A stretch of 64,000 nt of DNA from NCBI GenBank assembly GCA_049718665.1, contig JBNARO010000005.1, forward strand, positions 8,136-72,135, in the 5' to 3' direction. The position numbers were made by a program, and so were the translations under genes. Source of the stretch: NZ13-RE01 sp049718665. Lineage in GTDB: Bacteria > Dictyoglomota > Dictyoglomia > Dictyoglomales > Dictyoglomaceae. The first letter of the stretch is position 1, and the number at the start of each line of letters is the position of its first letter. This document shows positions 17,997 to 26,656 of the stretch, piece after piece. The notes under the pieces were generated by a model. The model searched no databases. It worked only from the letters and a program-made list of their open reading frames with translations, and was not told the origin of the DNA.

Positions 17997-18446
17997 ATGC
18001 TTTATGAAAAAATCACTAAGGATTATATGCAGGCAGTAAAAATTAAGGATTCTTTTAGGGCTGAGGTATTAAGCCTTCTTCGTTCCGCCATAAAGTACAA
18101 AGAGATTGATCTTAGAGAAAAAGGAAAGGAACTGAATGATGAAGAGATCATAGATGTAATAAACAAAGAGATAAAAAAGAGAAAAGAAGCCATAGATCTT
18201 TATAAACAAGGAAACAGATTAGATCTTGCAGAAAAAGAGGAAAGAGAACTAAAGATTTTAGAAGAGTATCTTCCAGAACAACTCTCTGAAGAAGAATTAA
18301 GAAATGTATTAAAAAGAATTATAAAAGAAGTAGATGCAAAAAGTATAAAAGATTTAGGAAAGGTAATGAAATCAGCAATGACAGAATTAAGAGGTAAGGC
18401 TGATGGGGCATTAATAAGGAAGATTGCAGAAGAATTATTAAAATAA
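17997..18446 (+). CDS. yqeY: GatB/YqeY domain protein
   Basis: A 149-residue, highly charged helical protein matching the YqeY family (LYEKITKDYMQAVKIKD; LRSAIKYKEIDLREKGKELND; LEEYLPEQLSEEEL; GKVMKSAMTELRGKADGALI). The domain is shared with the tail of GatB/GatE amidotransferases and is thought to contact tRNA, but free YqeY has no firmly known role. ATG 17997 is chosen since GGAGGT at 17984-17989 is correctly spaced; the upstream in-frame ATG at 17982 overlaps the previous gene and lacks a site. Confidence 0.9.
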   Translation: MLYEKITKDYMQAVKIKDSFRAEVLSLLRSAIKYKEIDLREKGKELNDEEIIDVINKEIKKRKEAIDLYKQGNRLDLAEKEERELKILEEYLPEQLSEEELRNVLKRIIKEVDAKSIKDLGKVMKSAMTELRGKADGALIRKIAEELLK

Positions 18447-18465
18447 AATTTTTGGGGAGGGAAAA

Positions 18466-19563
18466 ATGGTTTTGGAAGAGTTTAAAGAAAAGGAAAGAAG
18501 ATTAAGAGAATTTATGAAAGAAAAGGGATTATCAGGTATTGTTTTAACAAGAAGAAGTAATTTTTCATGGCTCACTTGTGGAGGAGATAATCATGTGGTT
18601 TTTTCTACAGAAGAGGGGATTGCATCTCTTGTAGTTACAGAAAAAGAAAACTACATTTTAACTACAAATATAGAGATTCAGAGAATATTAGATGAAGAAG
18701 TATCAGGACTAGATTTTAAGCCTCTTTCCTATCCTTGGTATGAAAATAAGAAAGAAGAAATTTTAAGGGAGATCTTTGGGGATAAGCCTTTTGGGACAGA
18801 TATTCCCTTAGGAAATGGTATTCTTATTGATAGGGATTTAGTAAAAATAAGATCTTCTTTGACTTCTTGGGAGATAGAAAGATATAGAAAAATAGGGAAA
18901 GATGCAGGCGAAGTTTTAGAAGAAGTTGCAAGAAATATAAAACCTGGGTTTTCAGAGAAAGCTATTGCGACTTTACTTATTGAAAATTTCTGGAAAAAAG
19001 ATTTGGAACCTACAGTAATTCTTGTTGCATGTGATGATAGAATCTATAAATACAGGCATCCCATCCCTACGGATAATATATTTAAAAAACAGGCGATGTT
19101 AGTTATTATGGCAAGGAGAAAAGGGCTTCAAGTTGCAGGGACAAGACTGGTTCATGTAGGACCATTGGGTGAGGAATTAAAAAAGAAGCATAGAGCAGTA
19201 GTAGAAATAGATGCAAATCTTATATATGCTACAAGACCCGGCGTAGCTTATAAGGAGTTATTTAATAAAATGAAGGAGCTTTATAATAAAGTGGGATATC
19301 CTAATGAATGGGAGAAACATCATCAGGGAGGACCAACAGGCTATTGGACAAGAGAATTTATAAATAATCCTTATGTAGATGATGTAGTTTTAGAAAATCA
19401 GCCTGTTGCCTGGAACCCATCTATTACTGGAACAAAGTCTGAAGATACTATATTAGTAACTTCTAATGGATTTGAAATAGTAACCCATACTGGGAAATGG
19501 AATTATATAAAAGTAAAAGTGGAGGGTAAAGAAATAGAAAGACCTGATATACTGATATTATGA
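18466..19563 (+). CDS. M24 (Xaa-Pro peptidase-like) family protein, probably without the metal site
   Basis: A 365-residue protein with a creatinase-type N-terminal domain (about 1-125; MKEKGLSGIVLTRRSNFSWLTCGG) and a C-terminal pita-bread domain (SLTSWEIERYRKIGKDAGEVLEEV; ITGTKSEDTILVTSNGFEIVT). The usual D-x-G...D-x-T block that supplies two Asp metal ligands is replaced by LVIMARRKGLQVAGTRLVHVG, and the His box is altered to HHQGGPTG. Only the final SED Glu remains recognisable. It may be a non-peptidase pita-bread enzyme or a binding protein. It overlaps the ATPase operon's first gene by four bases. Confidence 0.8.
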   Translation: MVLEEFKEKERRLREFMKEKGLSGIVLTRRSNFSWLTCGGDNHVVFSTEEGIASLVVTEKENYILTTNIEIQRILDEEVSGLDFKPLSYPWYENKKEEILREIFGDKPFGTDIPLGNGILIDRDLVKIRSSLTSWEIERYRKIGKDAGEVLEEVARNIKPGFSEKAIATLLIENFWKKDLEPTVILVACDDRIYKYRHPIPTDNIFKKQAMLVIMARRKGLQVAGTRLVHVGPLGEELKKKHRAVVEIDANLIYATRPGVAYKELFNKMKELYNKVGYPNEWEKHHQGGPTGYWTREFINNPYVDDVVLENQPVAWNPSITGTKSEDTILVTSNGFEIVTHTGKWNYIKVKVEGKEIERPDILIL

Positions 19564-19763
19564 GGAAAAAGCCCAGATCCCCATGGGAGATATTTAATAT
19601 TACTTTTTCCCTAGGGACCAGTGTACTTGCTTCCCTTCTTGTAGGGATTTTTTTGGGTTATTATTTAGATAAAGTCTTTAATACATCTCCTGTTTTTCTA
19701 TTGGCAGGAGTTGCATTAGGAATTTGGGCAGGGTTTCGTGATATCTTCAGAATATTACGGTAA
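19560..19763 (+). CDS. AtpZ/AtpI-like small membrane protein (AtpQ position)
   Basis: A 67-residue protein with two transmembrane helices (about 15-37 and 43-62) and the family pattern GIFLGYYLDKVFNTSP...GVALGIWAGFRDI. Such proteins accompany F-type ATPases, and in the laterally spread N-ATPase operons the equivalent is AtpQ. They are thought to help c-ring assembly or Mg2+ supply. It begins with an ATGA overlap on the preceding gene and overlaps the next reading frame by 26 bases. Confidence 0.85.
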   Translation: MRKKPRSPWEIFNITFSLGTSVLASLLVGIFLGYYLDKVFNTSPVFLLAGVALGIWAGFRDIFRILR

Positions 19764-20067
19764 GTATATAAAGATTGGCATAATAATTTTTTTATTAGGA
19801 CTAAGTTTTTACTTTCTCTATTCACCCTTAGCTTCTTTGACTTTTGGAATTTCTGGGAGTATAATTTCTTTTTGTTGGTTGGCAGAAGATTTAAAAAAAT
19901 ATGGAGTATTAGGCTATAAAAGTGGTATAATAAAAAGATATGGAATATTAATTATATTGTTTATAATGAGTCTTAAGGCAGAGCTTTTAGGAGCTTTGCT
20001 TTTTCTTGTAGGGTATATTATAGGGCAATGGTATATGGTAATTAAAATTTGGAAAGAAGGGAAATAA
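19738..20067 (+). CDS. ATP synthase-associated membrane protein, AtpI/AtpR-like
   Basis: A 109-residue protein with about four hydrophobic segments (near 10-30, 32-46, 65-80 and 82-100). Its N-terminal start is GTG 19738 within the end of the preceding gene. No strong family motif is visible to me; the position between an AtpQ-like gene and atpB is where AtpR is found in N-ATPase operons and where AtpI is found in ordinary ones. An internal Lys/Glu pair in the third helix (MSLKAELLG) is unusual for a membrane segment and would suit contact with c-subunit carboxylates. Function inferred from context. Confidence 0.7.
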   Translation: MISSEYYGKYIKIGIIIFLLGLSFYFLYSPLASLTFGISGSIISFCWLAEDLKKYGVLGYKSGIIKRYGILIILFIMSLKAELLGALLFLVGYIIGQWYMVIKIWKEGK

Positions 20068-20723
20068 TGGAAGAGATAGGACCGAAAGTTGTATTTAAAA
20101 TAGGAAATTTTAAAATAACTAATACTTTTATAAGCTTACAGATAGTAAGTATACTGGTTCTAATAATAAGTTTTTGGGTATCCTATAAGCCTAAGGAAGA
20201 AATTGTAACAAAGAGACAAAGCTTAGTAGAAGCTCTTATTGAGATGTTTCAAAGATATTTAGGTGGGTTTTTAGGAGAAGAAAATGCAGTAAAATATTTT
20301 CCATTCTTTTCTACTCTTTTCCTTTTTATTCTTCTTTCCAATTGGTCAGGTCTTATCCCAGGATTTATTTCTCCTACCTCAGATTTAAATGTAACCGCTG
20401 GCTTAGCATTGGGAACTATTGGATATATTCAGTATACTGCCATTAGAGAAAAAGGAAAAAAATATCTTAAGAGTTTTATCTCTCCATCTATTCTTTTCCT
20501 TCCTATAAATCTTTTGGAACAAATTACTCGTCCTGTTTCTCTTGCTCTGCGACTTTTTGGAAATATTACTGGAGAGCATATAGTTTTAGCAATAATTTCT
20601 TTTTTAGCTCCTTTAATTATTCCTGTTCCTATTATGGCTCTTTCTATGTTTATGGGATTTATCCAGGCATTAATCTTTACTACTCTTTCAGCCGCCTATT
20701 TGGCTGCAGTATTTGAAGAATAA
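20067..20723 (+). CDS. atpB: F-type ATPase subunit a
   Basis: Membrane stator subunit of 218 residues that forms the ion half-channels. The essential Arg is present in PVSLALRLFGNITGEHIV, with the next helices matching the family to the C-terminus (MFMGFIQALIFTTLSAAYL). The start at ATG 20067 overlaps the previous stop (TAATG) and has GAAAGAAGGG upstream; an in-frame TTG at 20049 lies inside the upstream gene. Confidence 0.95.
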   Translation: MEEIGPKVVFKIGNFKITNTFISLQIVSILVLIISFWVSYKPKEEIVTKRQSLVEALIEMFQRYLGGFLGEENAVKYFPFFSTLFLFILLSNWSGLIPGFISPTSDLNVTAGLALGTIGYIQYTAIREKGKKYLKSFISPSILFLPINLLEQITRPVSLALRLFGNITGEHIVLAIISFLAPLIIPVPIMALSMFMGFIQALIFTTLSAAYLAAVFEE

Positions 20724-20736
20724 AGGAGGTTTTGCT

Positions 20737-20994
20737 ATGATTGGATGGGTTGTAATTGCTTCCATAATTACCGCTGGTTTATCCATAGCTTTAGTAGGTA
20801 TGTTTGCTACACGAGCTCAAGGAAATGCAGCTTCTTCTGCTTTTGAGAGTGTTGCTCGTCAACCAGAAGCAGGAGATCAAATCAATAGAATGCTTCTTTT
20901 TGCTTTAGCATTTATTGAAACTATTGTGATCTTTACATTAACTATCTCATTAATATTACTTTTTGCAAATCCTCTTTTAGGGAGATTGCAGTAA
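20737..20994 (+). CDS. atpE: F-type ATPase subunit c, Na+-type ligand set
   Basis: An 85-residue hairpin of two membrane helices joined by the conserved loop ARQPEA. Helix 2 holds the ion-binding Glu in LAFIETIVIF. Aligning on ARQPE places Gln (in RAQGN) at the position of Ilyobacter c-Gln32, and Thr follows the Glu, giving the Gln/Glu/Thr-or-Ser set of Na+-binding c subunits. The usual GxGxG run of helix 1 is replaced by LVGMFATRAQGN, with an Arg in the helix. ATG 20737 follows AAAGGAGGT at ideal spacing; a TTG at 20713 is inside atpB. Confidence 0.93.
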   Translation: MIGWVVIASIITAGLSIALVGMFATRAQGNAASSAFESVARQPEAGDQINRMLLFALAFIETIVIFTLTISLILLFANPLLGRLQ

Positions 20995-20997
20995 AGT

Positions 20998-21735
20998 ATG
21001 TTTAACTTTAACTTTCTTACTGTATTCTCATCTATAGTCAACTTATTGGTCCTTGCATGGATCATAAAAAAGTACTTTATTGGATCCCTCCTTAGAATAA
21101 TGGAAGATAGAAAAAAGAGAATAGAAACTGCAATAAAAACTGCAGAAGAAAAATTAAAGGAGGCAGAAGAATTAAGAAAAAGAAGAGAAGAAAGACTTCT
21201 TTCTGCAAGAAATGAAGCAGCAAAAATTATAGAAGAAGCGGTAGGAAGTGCAGAAAAAATAAAACAGGAAATAGTTTCAAAAGCAGAAGAGGAGGCAGAG
21301 AAAATTATTCTAAAGGCTCATGATATTGCAAAAGCTGAAAGGAAAAGAGCATTAGAAACTTCAAGAGAAGAGATTATTGCTCTTTCTAAGATTATCATTC
21401 GCCAATTTTTTGCCAAGTTTTTACCTCCTAATTCTCAAGAAATGTTCTTATTATCTTTTATAGATTCCTTTGAAAGATTTATACCTTCATTAAATTTAAA
21501 TTCTATTGAGGAAATAAAATTTGTATCTCCTAACAAGTTAGATCCTAAGATTATAAATAAAATTGAGGAAAAGTTGAGAAGTATTATTCCAGGAAGTTGG
21601 GAATTTGTTTGTGAAGAAGACCCTTCAATTGTCCTTGGTTTTAAACTCTATATTAAAGAATATCTTTTAGACCACTCTTTAGATTTTCATCTTAATCAGA
21701 TATACCAGTATATAAGGGAGACGGAGAATATATGA
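20998..21735 (+). CDS. atpF: Fused F-type ATPase subunit b-delta
   Basis: A 245-residue protein. Residues 1-25 are the b-subunit membrane helix (FLTVFSSIVNLLVLAWIIKKYF), and about 30-130 a long charged coiled coil rich in Glu, Lys and Ala (the peripheral stalk). The last ~110 residues are not b: EDPSIVLGFKLYIKEYLLDHSL matches the C-terminal domain of delta/OSCP. No separate delta gene lies between atpE and atpA, so this one chain supplies both the stalk and the F1 contact. A similar arrangement is known in N-ATPases and, differently built, in mycobacteria. Confidence 0.88.
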   Translation: MFNFNFLTVFSSIVNLLVLAWIIKKYFIGSLLRIMEDRKKRIETAIKTAEEKLKEAEELRKRREERLLSARNEAAKIIEEAVGSAEKIKQEIVSKAEEEAEKIILKAHDIAKAERKRALETSREEIIALSKIIIRQFFAKFLPPNSQEMFLLSFIDSFERFIPSLNLNSIEEIKFVSPNKLDPKIINKIEEKLRSIIPGSWEFVCEEDPSIVLGFKLYIKEYLLDHSLDFHLNQIYQYIRETENI

Positions 21736-23261
21736 GGGAGACAGTTTTAGGACTTCCTTGGAGAGAAATAGAAAGAAAAATAGAAAAATATGACTTCACA
21801 CCAAGACTTTCCAATATTGGCTATGTGAAATATGTAGGGGATGGGGTAGCACAAGTTTCTCTTTTAGATGATGCTTTTTTAGGAGAAATTGTCTCTTTCT
21901 CTTCTGGAGTATTGGGAATGGTTTTAAATCTTTCTGAAGATTTTGTAGGAGTAATTCTTCTTGGAAAGACGAGTAATGTAAAAGAAGGGGATCTGGTTTA
22001 TTCCACAGGGAAAATGGTTCAGGTTCCTGTGGGAAGTAGTTTTTTAGGAAGAGTTGTTGATCCCTTAGGGAATCCCTTAGATGATCTGGGACCTATATAT
22101 CCTGAAGGATATTTACCCATAGATAGACCCGCTCCCAGTATCTTTGATAGGGAACCTGTAAAAGAGCCTCTTTATACTGGTATAAGAGCCATTGATGCTT
22201 TAATTCCTATAGGTCATGGACAAAGGGAATTGATTTTGGGAGATAGACAAACAGGGAAGACTACTATTGCTATTGATACTATTATAAATCAGAGGAGATA
22301 TGGAACAATATGTATATATGTAGCCATTGCCCAAAAAAGAACTAATGTAGCTCGTATTGTTCAAACATTAAAAGAGCATAAGGCATTAGCAAATACTATT
22401 ATTATTGCAACCTTTCCAGATCAATCTCCCTCTCTTAGATATCTTGCTCCTTTCGCGGGATGTTCCATGGGAGAATATTTTATGATGCAAGGAGAGAGAG
22501 TATTAATAGTATATGATGATTTAACTAAGCATGCTAATACCTATAGAGAAATTGCTCTTTTATTAAGAAGAATTCCAGGAAGAGAGGCATATCCCGGAGA
22601 TATATTCTATCTTCATTCTCACCTTTTGGAAAGAGCAGCAAAATTGAGTACTAAAAAAGGTGGGGGAGCATTGACTGCTTTACCTATTGCAGAAACCTTA
22701 GCGGGAGAAATATCTACATATATTCCTACAAACCTGATATCTATAACTGATGGTCAAATATATTTAGATACTTCTCTCTTTAATGCTGGAATAAGACCCG
22801 CAATAAATGTGGGACTTTCAGTATCAAGAGTAGGAGGATCTGCACAACCAAAGGGAATGAGACAGGTATCAGGGATGTTGAGGTTAAGTCTTGCTCAGTA
22901 TAGAGAATTTTCACTGTTTTTGGAGTTTGGAACAGAACTTGATGCTACTACAAAAAAGAAAGTGGAAAGAGGATTAAGAATAGAAGAAATTTTAAAGCAA
23001 TCTGCTCATGAGGTCCAACCTATTGAGGAGCAAATTATAACCTTTTATTTAGTTAATGGAGGATTTTTAGATAATTATCCTGTAAATAAAGTGAAGGAAG
23101 TAGTTTCAAAATATATCGAATATATCTCTACTAAATACTCCCCATTACTTTCTTTAATAAGACAAAAACTGGAATTGAATGACCAAATAATATACGAACT
23201 TCATAATAGCTTTCAGGAGTTTCAAAAGGAATATGCCAACTCTTCAACAACTTCGTCGTAA
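21732..23261 (+). CDS. atpA: F-type ATPase subunit alpha
   Basis: A 509-residue non-catalytic F1 subunit. P-loop GDRQTGKTT near residue 170, the conserved PGREAYPGDIFYLHS and LLERAAKLS region, and the arginine-finger segment VSRVGGSAQ near 370. ATG overlaps the atpF stop. The C-terminal end overlaps the gamma gene by 29 bases. Confidence 0.97.
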   Translation: MRETVLGLPWREIERKIEKYDFTPRLSNIGYVKYVGDGVAQVSLLDDAFLGEIVSFSSGVLGMVLNLSEDFVGVILLGKTSNVKEGDLVYSTGKMVQVPVGSSFLGRVVDPLGNPLDDLGPIYPEGYLPIDRPAPSIFDREPVKEPLYTGIRAIDALIPIGHGQRELILGDRQTGKTTIAIDTIINQRRYGTICIYVAIAQKRTNVARIVQTLKEHKALANTIIIATFPDQSPSLRYLAPFAGCSMGEYFMMQGERVLIVYDDLTKHANTYREIALLLRRIPGREAYPGDIFYLHSHLLERAAKLSTKKGGGALTALPIAETLAGEISTYIPTNLISITDGQIYLDTSLFNAGIRPAINVGLSVSRVGGSAQPKGMRQVSGMLRLSLAQYREFSLFLEFGTELDATTKKKVERGLRIEEILKQSAHEVQPIEEQIITFYLVNGGFLDNYPVNKVKEVVSKYIEYISTKYSPLLSLIRQKLELNDQIIYELHNSFQEFQKEYANSSTTSS

Positions 23262-24120
23262 AGTAAAAAGTATAAATAATATTAGTCATATAATTCGTTC
23301 TATGGAAACCCTAAGTGTAGTAAAAATTAGGGCTTTTCAGGATAAAGCTTTAAGACTAAAACCTTATACACAGGAATTACAAAGAATGTTAGAAAATTTG
23401 GTCTCAAAGCTTCCAAGAGAGTATCTAAATCATCCTTTATTAAAAGAAAGAAATATTTATAACACAGGAGTAATAATGATAACTTCTGATTGGGGATTCT
23501 GCGGAAGTTATAATGTTCAAATTCTAAATACCGTTGAGAAATTTATAAAAGAAAATCCGAAGAAAAGAATAAGTTTTTATCCTGTAGGAATTTATGCTAT
23601 AAAATTTGCTAAGGCAAAAAATTTGAGAGTAATTAATTCTTTTACGCATCTTTTAGATGTTCCTGATTTTCTTCAAGTTAAAAGATTAACAAGAAGTTTT
23701 GTGAGGGATTTTTTGGAAGAAAGAATTGATGAACTTTATATTATATCTTATGATTTTGTGAATATATTAAAACAAGAAATTATTGTTAGAAGATTGTTAC
23801 CATTAAAACCTATAAATATTCCCGAGGAAAAAGAGGAAAGTTTTCTTTTCCTACCTTCTCCTGAAAGAATTATAGGTCCTCTTTTGGAAACTATTCTTGA
23901 AACTACTATGTTTCAAATAATTCTTGATGCATCAGCCAGTGAACAGGCATTTCGAAGAATTGCTATGAGAAGAGCTTATGAGAATGCCCAAAAGATACAA
24001 GAAAAGTTAATATTTCAATTGAATCAGGTAAGGCAAAGTAAGATTACTAAAGAACTTATTGAAATTACTTCAGGAATTGAAACTTTGAAAGAACAAGAGG
24101 TGATAAAGATTGGAAGGTAA
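23233..24120 (+). CDS. atpG: F-type ATPase subunit gamma
   Basis: Central rotor subunit, 295 residues. The N-terminus MPTLQQLRRKVKSINNISHI and the C-terminus SEQAFRRIAMRRAYENAQK...LNQVRQSKITKELIEI form the long coiled coil; SDWGFCGSYN is the family's 'D(R/W)G(L/F)CG' block. Start ATG 23233 lies inside the alpha gene. The end overlaps beta by 11 bases. Confidence 0.95.
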   Translation: MPTLQQLRRKVKSINNISHIIRSMETLSVVKIRAFQDKALRLKPYTQELQRMLENLVSKLPREYLNHPLLKERNIYNTGVIMITSDWGFCGSYNVQILNTVEKFIKENPKKRISFYPVGIYAIKFAKAKNLRVINSFTHLLDVPDFLQVKRLTRSFVRDFLEERIDELYIISYDFVNILKQEIIVRRLLPLKPINIPEEKEESFLFLPSPERIIGPLLETILETTMFQIILDASASEQAFRRIAMRRAYENAQKIQEKLIFQLNQVRQSKITKELIEITSGIETLKEQEVIKIGR

Positions 24121-25510
24121 GATTATTGCTATTAATGGTCCTGTAGTAGATGTCTATTTTCCAAAAGAAATTCCCTCACTAAATGAGGCTTTAGAAGTAA
24201 GAAATTTGAGAGGAGAAAATGAGAAACTTATTTTAGAGGTAAGAATGCATTTAGGAAATAACAAAGTTAGGACTATTGCTTTAGGATCTACTATGGGACT
24301 ATCTCGAGGAATGCCAGTAAAAAGACTATATCATCCCATAAGAATTCCACTGTCTGAGAAACTTCTGGGAAGAGTTATAAATGTTTTTGGAGAACCCATA
24401 GATGGGGGAGAACCTATAGAGGGAGAATGGGAACCTATTATAAAAAGTGCTGTGGAATTTCATAGGGTTCAGCCATCTTATTCTATACTGGAAACAGGCA
24501 TAAAGGCATTAGATCTTCTAACTCCCTTCCCTCGCGGAGGAAAGATTGGACTTTTTGGAGGAGCGGGTGTAGGAAAAACTGTGTTAATAATGGAGTTGAT
24601 TCATAACATTGCTACCGCCCATGGAGGAATATCAGTATTTGCTGGGGTAGGAGAAAGATCCAGAGAAGGGAATGAATTATGGCTTGAGATGAAAAATTCT
24701 CAGGTTATTTCTAAGGCGGTTTTGGTTTTTGGACAAATGAATGAACCTCCAGGAGTAAGAATGAGGGTTCCATATACCGCTCTTACTATTTCTGAATATT
24801 TTAGGGATTATTTAGGGAAGGATATTCTTTTATTAATAGATAATGTATTTAGGTTTGTTCAAGCAGGAATGGAAGTATCTTCTATGTTAGGTAGAATTCC
24901 TTCGTCTGTAGGTTATCAGCCTACTCTCCTTACAGAGATGGGAGAATTAGAAGAAAGAATTGTCTCCACTGATATGGGATCTATTACATCTGTTCAAGCA
25001 GTTTATGTCCCTGCAGATGATTTAACAGATCCCGCTCCCGCTACTATTTTTTCTCACTTAGATTCTACTTTAGTTCTTTCTCGAGAAATTGCAGAAATGG
25101 GAATTTATCCCGCTGTAGATCCTTTAGCATCGTCCTCGCAGATTTTGGAGCCACAATTTGTAGGAGAGGAACATGTAAAAGTTGCAAGAAAAGTTGTAGA
25201 GATATTACAACATTATGAGAACCTTAAGGATATAATTTCTATCTTGGGAATGGAAGAACTTTCTGAAGAAGATAGGTTAATTGTCCAAAGAGCAAGAAAA
25301 ATTCAGTTATTTTTGTCTCAACCCTTCTTTGTAGCAGCACAATACAATAATATTCCAGGAGTTTATGTTCCGCGGGAAAAGACCATAGAAGGATTTTCTG
25401 CTATTGTAAATGGTGAAGTAGATGATATCCCAGAGGATGCTTTCTATATGGTAGGGACCTTAGATGATGTAAAGAAGAAGGCACAAGAAATGGGTGCCTT
25501 GGTCTATTGA
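24110..25510 (+). CDS. atpD: F-type ATPase subunit beta
   Basis: Catalytic F1 subunit, 466 residues. P-loop GGAGVGKT near 150, catalytic Glu in GVGERSREGNE, Walker B LLLIDNVFRF (with N where ordinary beta has the D-N/D-I pair) and the DELSEED-like segment GMEELSEEDRL. The start is TTG 24110. Beta lies downstream of gamma as in standard operons. Confidence 0.97.
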   Translation: MEGKIIAINGPVVDVYFPKEIPSLNEALEVRNLRGENEKLILEVRMHLGNNKVRTIALGSTMGLSRGMPVKRLYHPIRIPLSEKLLGRVINVFGEPIDGGEPIEGEWEPIIKSAVEFHRVQPSYSILETGIKALDLLTPFPRGGKIGLFGGAGVGKTVLIMELIHNIATAHGGISVFAGVGERSREGNELWLEMKNSQVISKAVLVFGQMNEPPGVRMRVPYTALTISEYFRDYLGKDILLLIDNVFRFVQAGMEVSSMLGRIPSSVGYQPTLLTEMGELEERIVSTDMGSITSVQAVYVPADDLTDPAPATIFSHLDSTLVLSREIAEMGIYPAVDPLASSSQILEPQFVGEEHVKVARKVVEILQHYENLKDIISILGMEELSEEDRLIVQRARKIQLFLSQPFFVAAQYNNIPGVYVPREKTIEGFSAIVNGEVDDIPEDAFYMVGTLDDVKKKAQEMGALVY

Positions 25511-25947
25511 TGAATAAAAGACTTCTTCATTTGGAATTGGCAACTCCAGATAAAATTATCTTTAAAGGAGAAGTATCTTATATAGTAGTCCCTGTAGAAG
25601 ATGGAATGTGGGGAATTCTTCCTGGGCATATAAATACTTTAGCTCATTTAACTATTGGGGTTATGAAGGTAGTTTCAAGTGATAAAAAAGTTCATTATTT
25701 TGCTATAGGAGAAGGATTCTTAGAGATTGTTAATAATAATGTATATATAACTGTAGATTCTGGGGAAAAAGCAGAAGATATTGATGTTTTAAAAGTGAGA
25801 AAAGAAAAAGAAGAATTAGAACAGCTTCTTGCCCAGAAAAAAGCAATTTCTCAGAGAGTTCAATTGTATACTTCTCTTCAAAAAGCCTTAGCAAAACTAA
25901 GAGCGGTAGAAAGTCTTGAAGAAACTAAAGGTTCCAAAGAGCAATAG
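25510..25947 (+). CDS. atpC: F-type ATPase subunit epsilon
   Basis: A 145-residue rotor subunit: N-terminal beta barrel (LHLELATPDKIIFKGE; VVPVEDGMWGILPGH) and a C-terminal helical hairpin (about 95-140). ATG overlaps the beta stop (TGATG). The 3' end overlaps the convergent glpP gene by 23 bases, so the operon ends without room for a separate terminator. Confidence 0.95.
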   Translation: MNKRLLHLELATPDKIIFKGEVSYIVVPVEDGMWGILPGHINTLAHLTIGVMKVVSSDKKVHYFAIGEGFLEIVNNNVYITVDSGEKAEDIDVLKVRKEKEELEQLLAQKKAISQRVQLYTSLQKALAKLRAVESLEETKGSKEQ

Positions 25948-26509
25948 ATGTGGTAGATACCCCTACCGCTCCCGCATTTAGAATATCCTTAGCCTCTTCA
26001 GGTGTTCTTATAAGTCCTCCCGCAATTAAAGGATAAGGAAGTTGCTGTTTTAATTCCTCTCCTAAATGGATAAAAATAATTCCAGGTAAGATCTCCACAA
26101 AATCAGGATCTGAAGTTTGCATAATTTTTACTCCTGTAGCTAAGGCTGAAGAGTCTAATACAAAGAATCTCTGAATTGCAATTAATTCTTCTTCCTTTGC
26201 TTGTTGGATAAGGTTTGTTCTTGTGGTTATTATCCCATCAATTCCTACCACTTCTCCAAGATATCTTAATGCATATTTATCTTGAGCTAATCCTTCTAAA
26301 AGATCTAAATGGATAAAAACTAATTTATCATGTTTCTTAATTTCTTGAACTACATTAGGGAGAGTTAAAATATTAGTCTTTAGTAAAAATATTACTTTAG
26401 TTTTGCTTTGAAGAGCTTGGGATAATCTTTCTTCTTCTCGAACTGCAGCAATAATAGGATTATTCTTTAAAGTCTGAAGAAAGTCCTGTTTTTTAATTTT
26501 CTTTTGCAT
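25925..26509 (-). CDS. glpP: Glycerol-3-phosphate-responsive antiterminator, GlpP family
   Basis: A 194-residue cytoplasmic protein with a TIM-barrel-like phosphate-binding fold: NNPIIAAVREEERL at the N-terminus, FIHLDLLEGLAQDKYALRYLG, then IITTRTNLIQQAKEE, and the phosphate site LIAGGLIRTPEEAKDILNAGAVGVSTTS. In Bacillus GlpP binds glycerol-3-phosphate and the glpD leader RNA to prevent termination. No glycerol genes are in the window, so the target is elsewhere. It is convergent with atpC and divergent from the 26657 gene. Confidence 0.9.
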   Translation of the reverse strand: MQKKIKKQDFLQTLKNNPIIAAVREEERLSQALQSKTKVIFLLKTNILTLPNVVQEIKKHDKLVFIHLDLLEGLAQDKYALRYLGEVVGIDGIITTRTNLIQQAKEEELIAIQRFFVLDSSALATGVKIMQTSDPDFVEILPGIIFIHLGEELKQQLPYPLIAGGLIRTPEEAKDILNAGAVGVSTTSIALWNL

Positions 26510-26575
26510 GTCAAACCCCTTTTAAAATAAGATTTTTAAAGATAATCTTACAATAAAATTATATCAGAAATTTAC

Positions 26576-26603
26576 TTGGTTTGTCAAAAAATTATGGTAT
26601 AAT
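26576..26603 (+). promoter_or_regulatory. Promoter for the secreted-protein operon
   Basis: TATGGTATAAT gives an extended -10 (TGG-TATAAT) at 26595-26603, with a weak -35 TTGGTT at 26576 and a 16-base spacer. The start codon of the 1041-residue protein lies 54 bases downstream, behind GGGAGG. Confidence 0.6.
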
Positions 26604-26656
26604 ATTTAAAAAATGTTTTTAAGGGAGAGTATAAAATATATCCTGGGAGGAAGACT

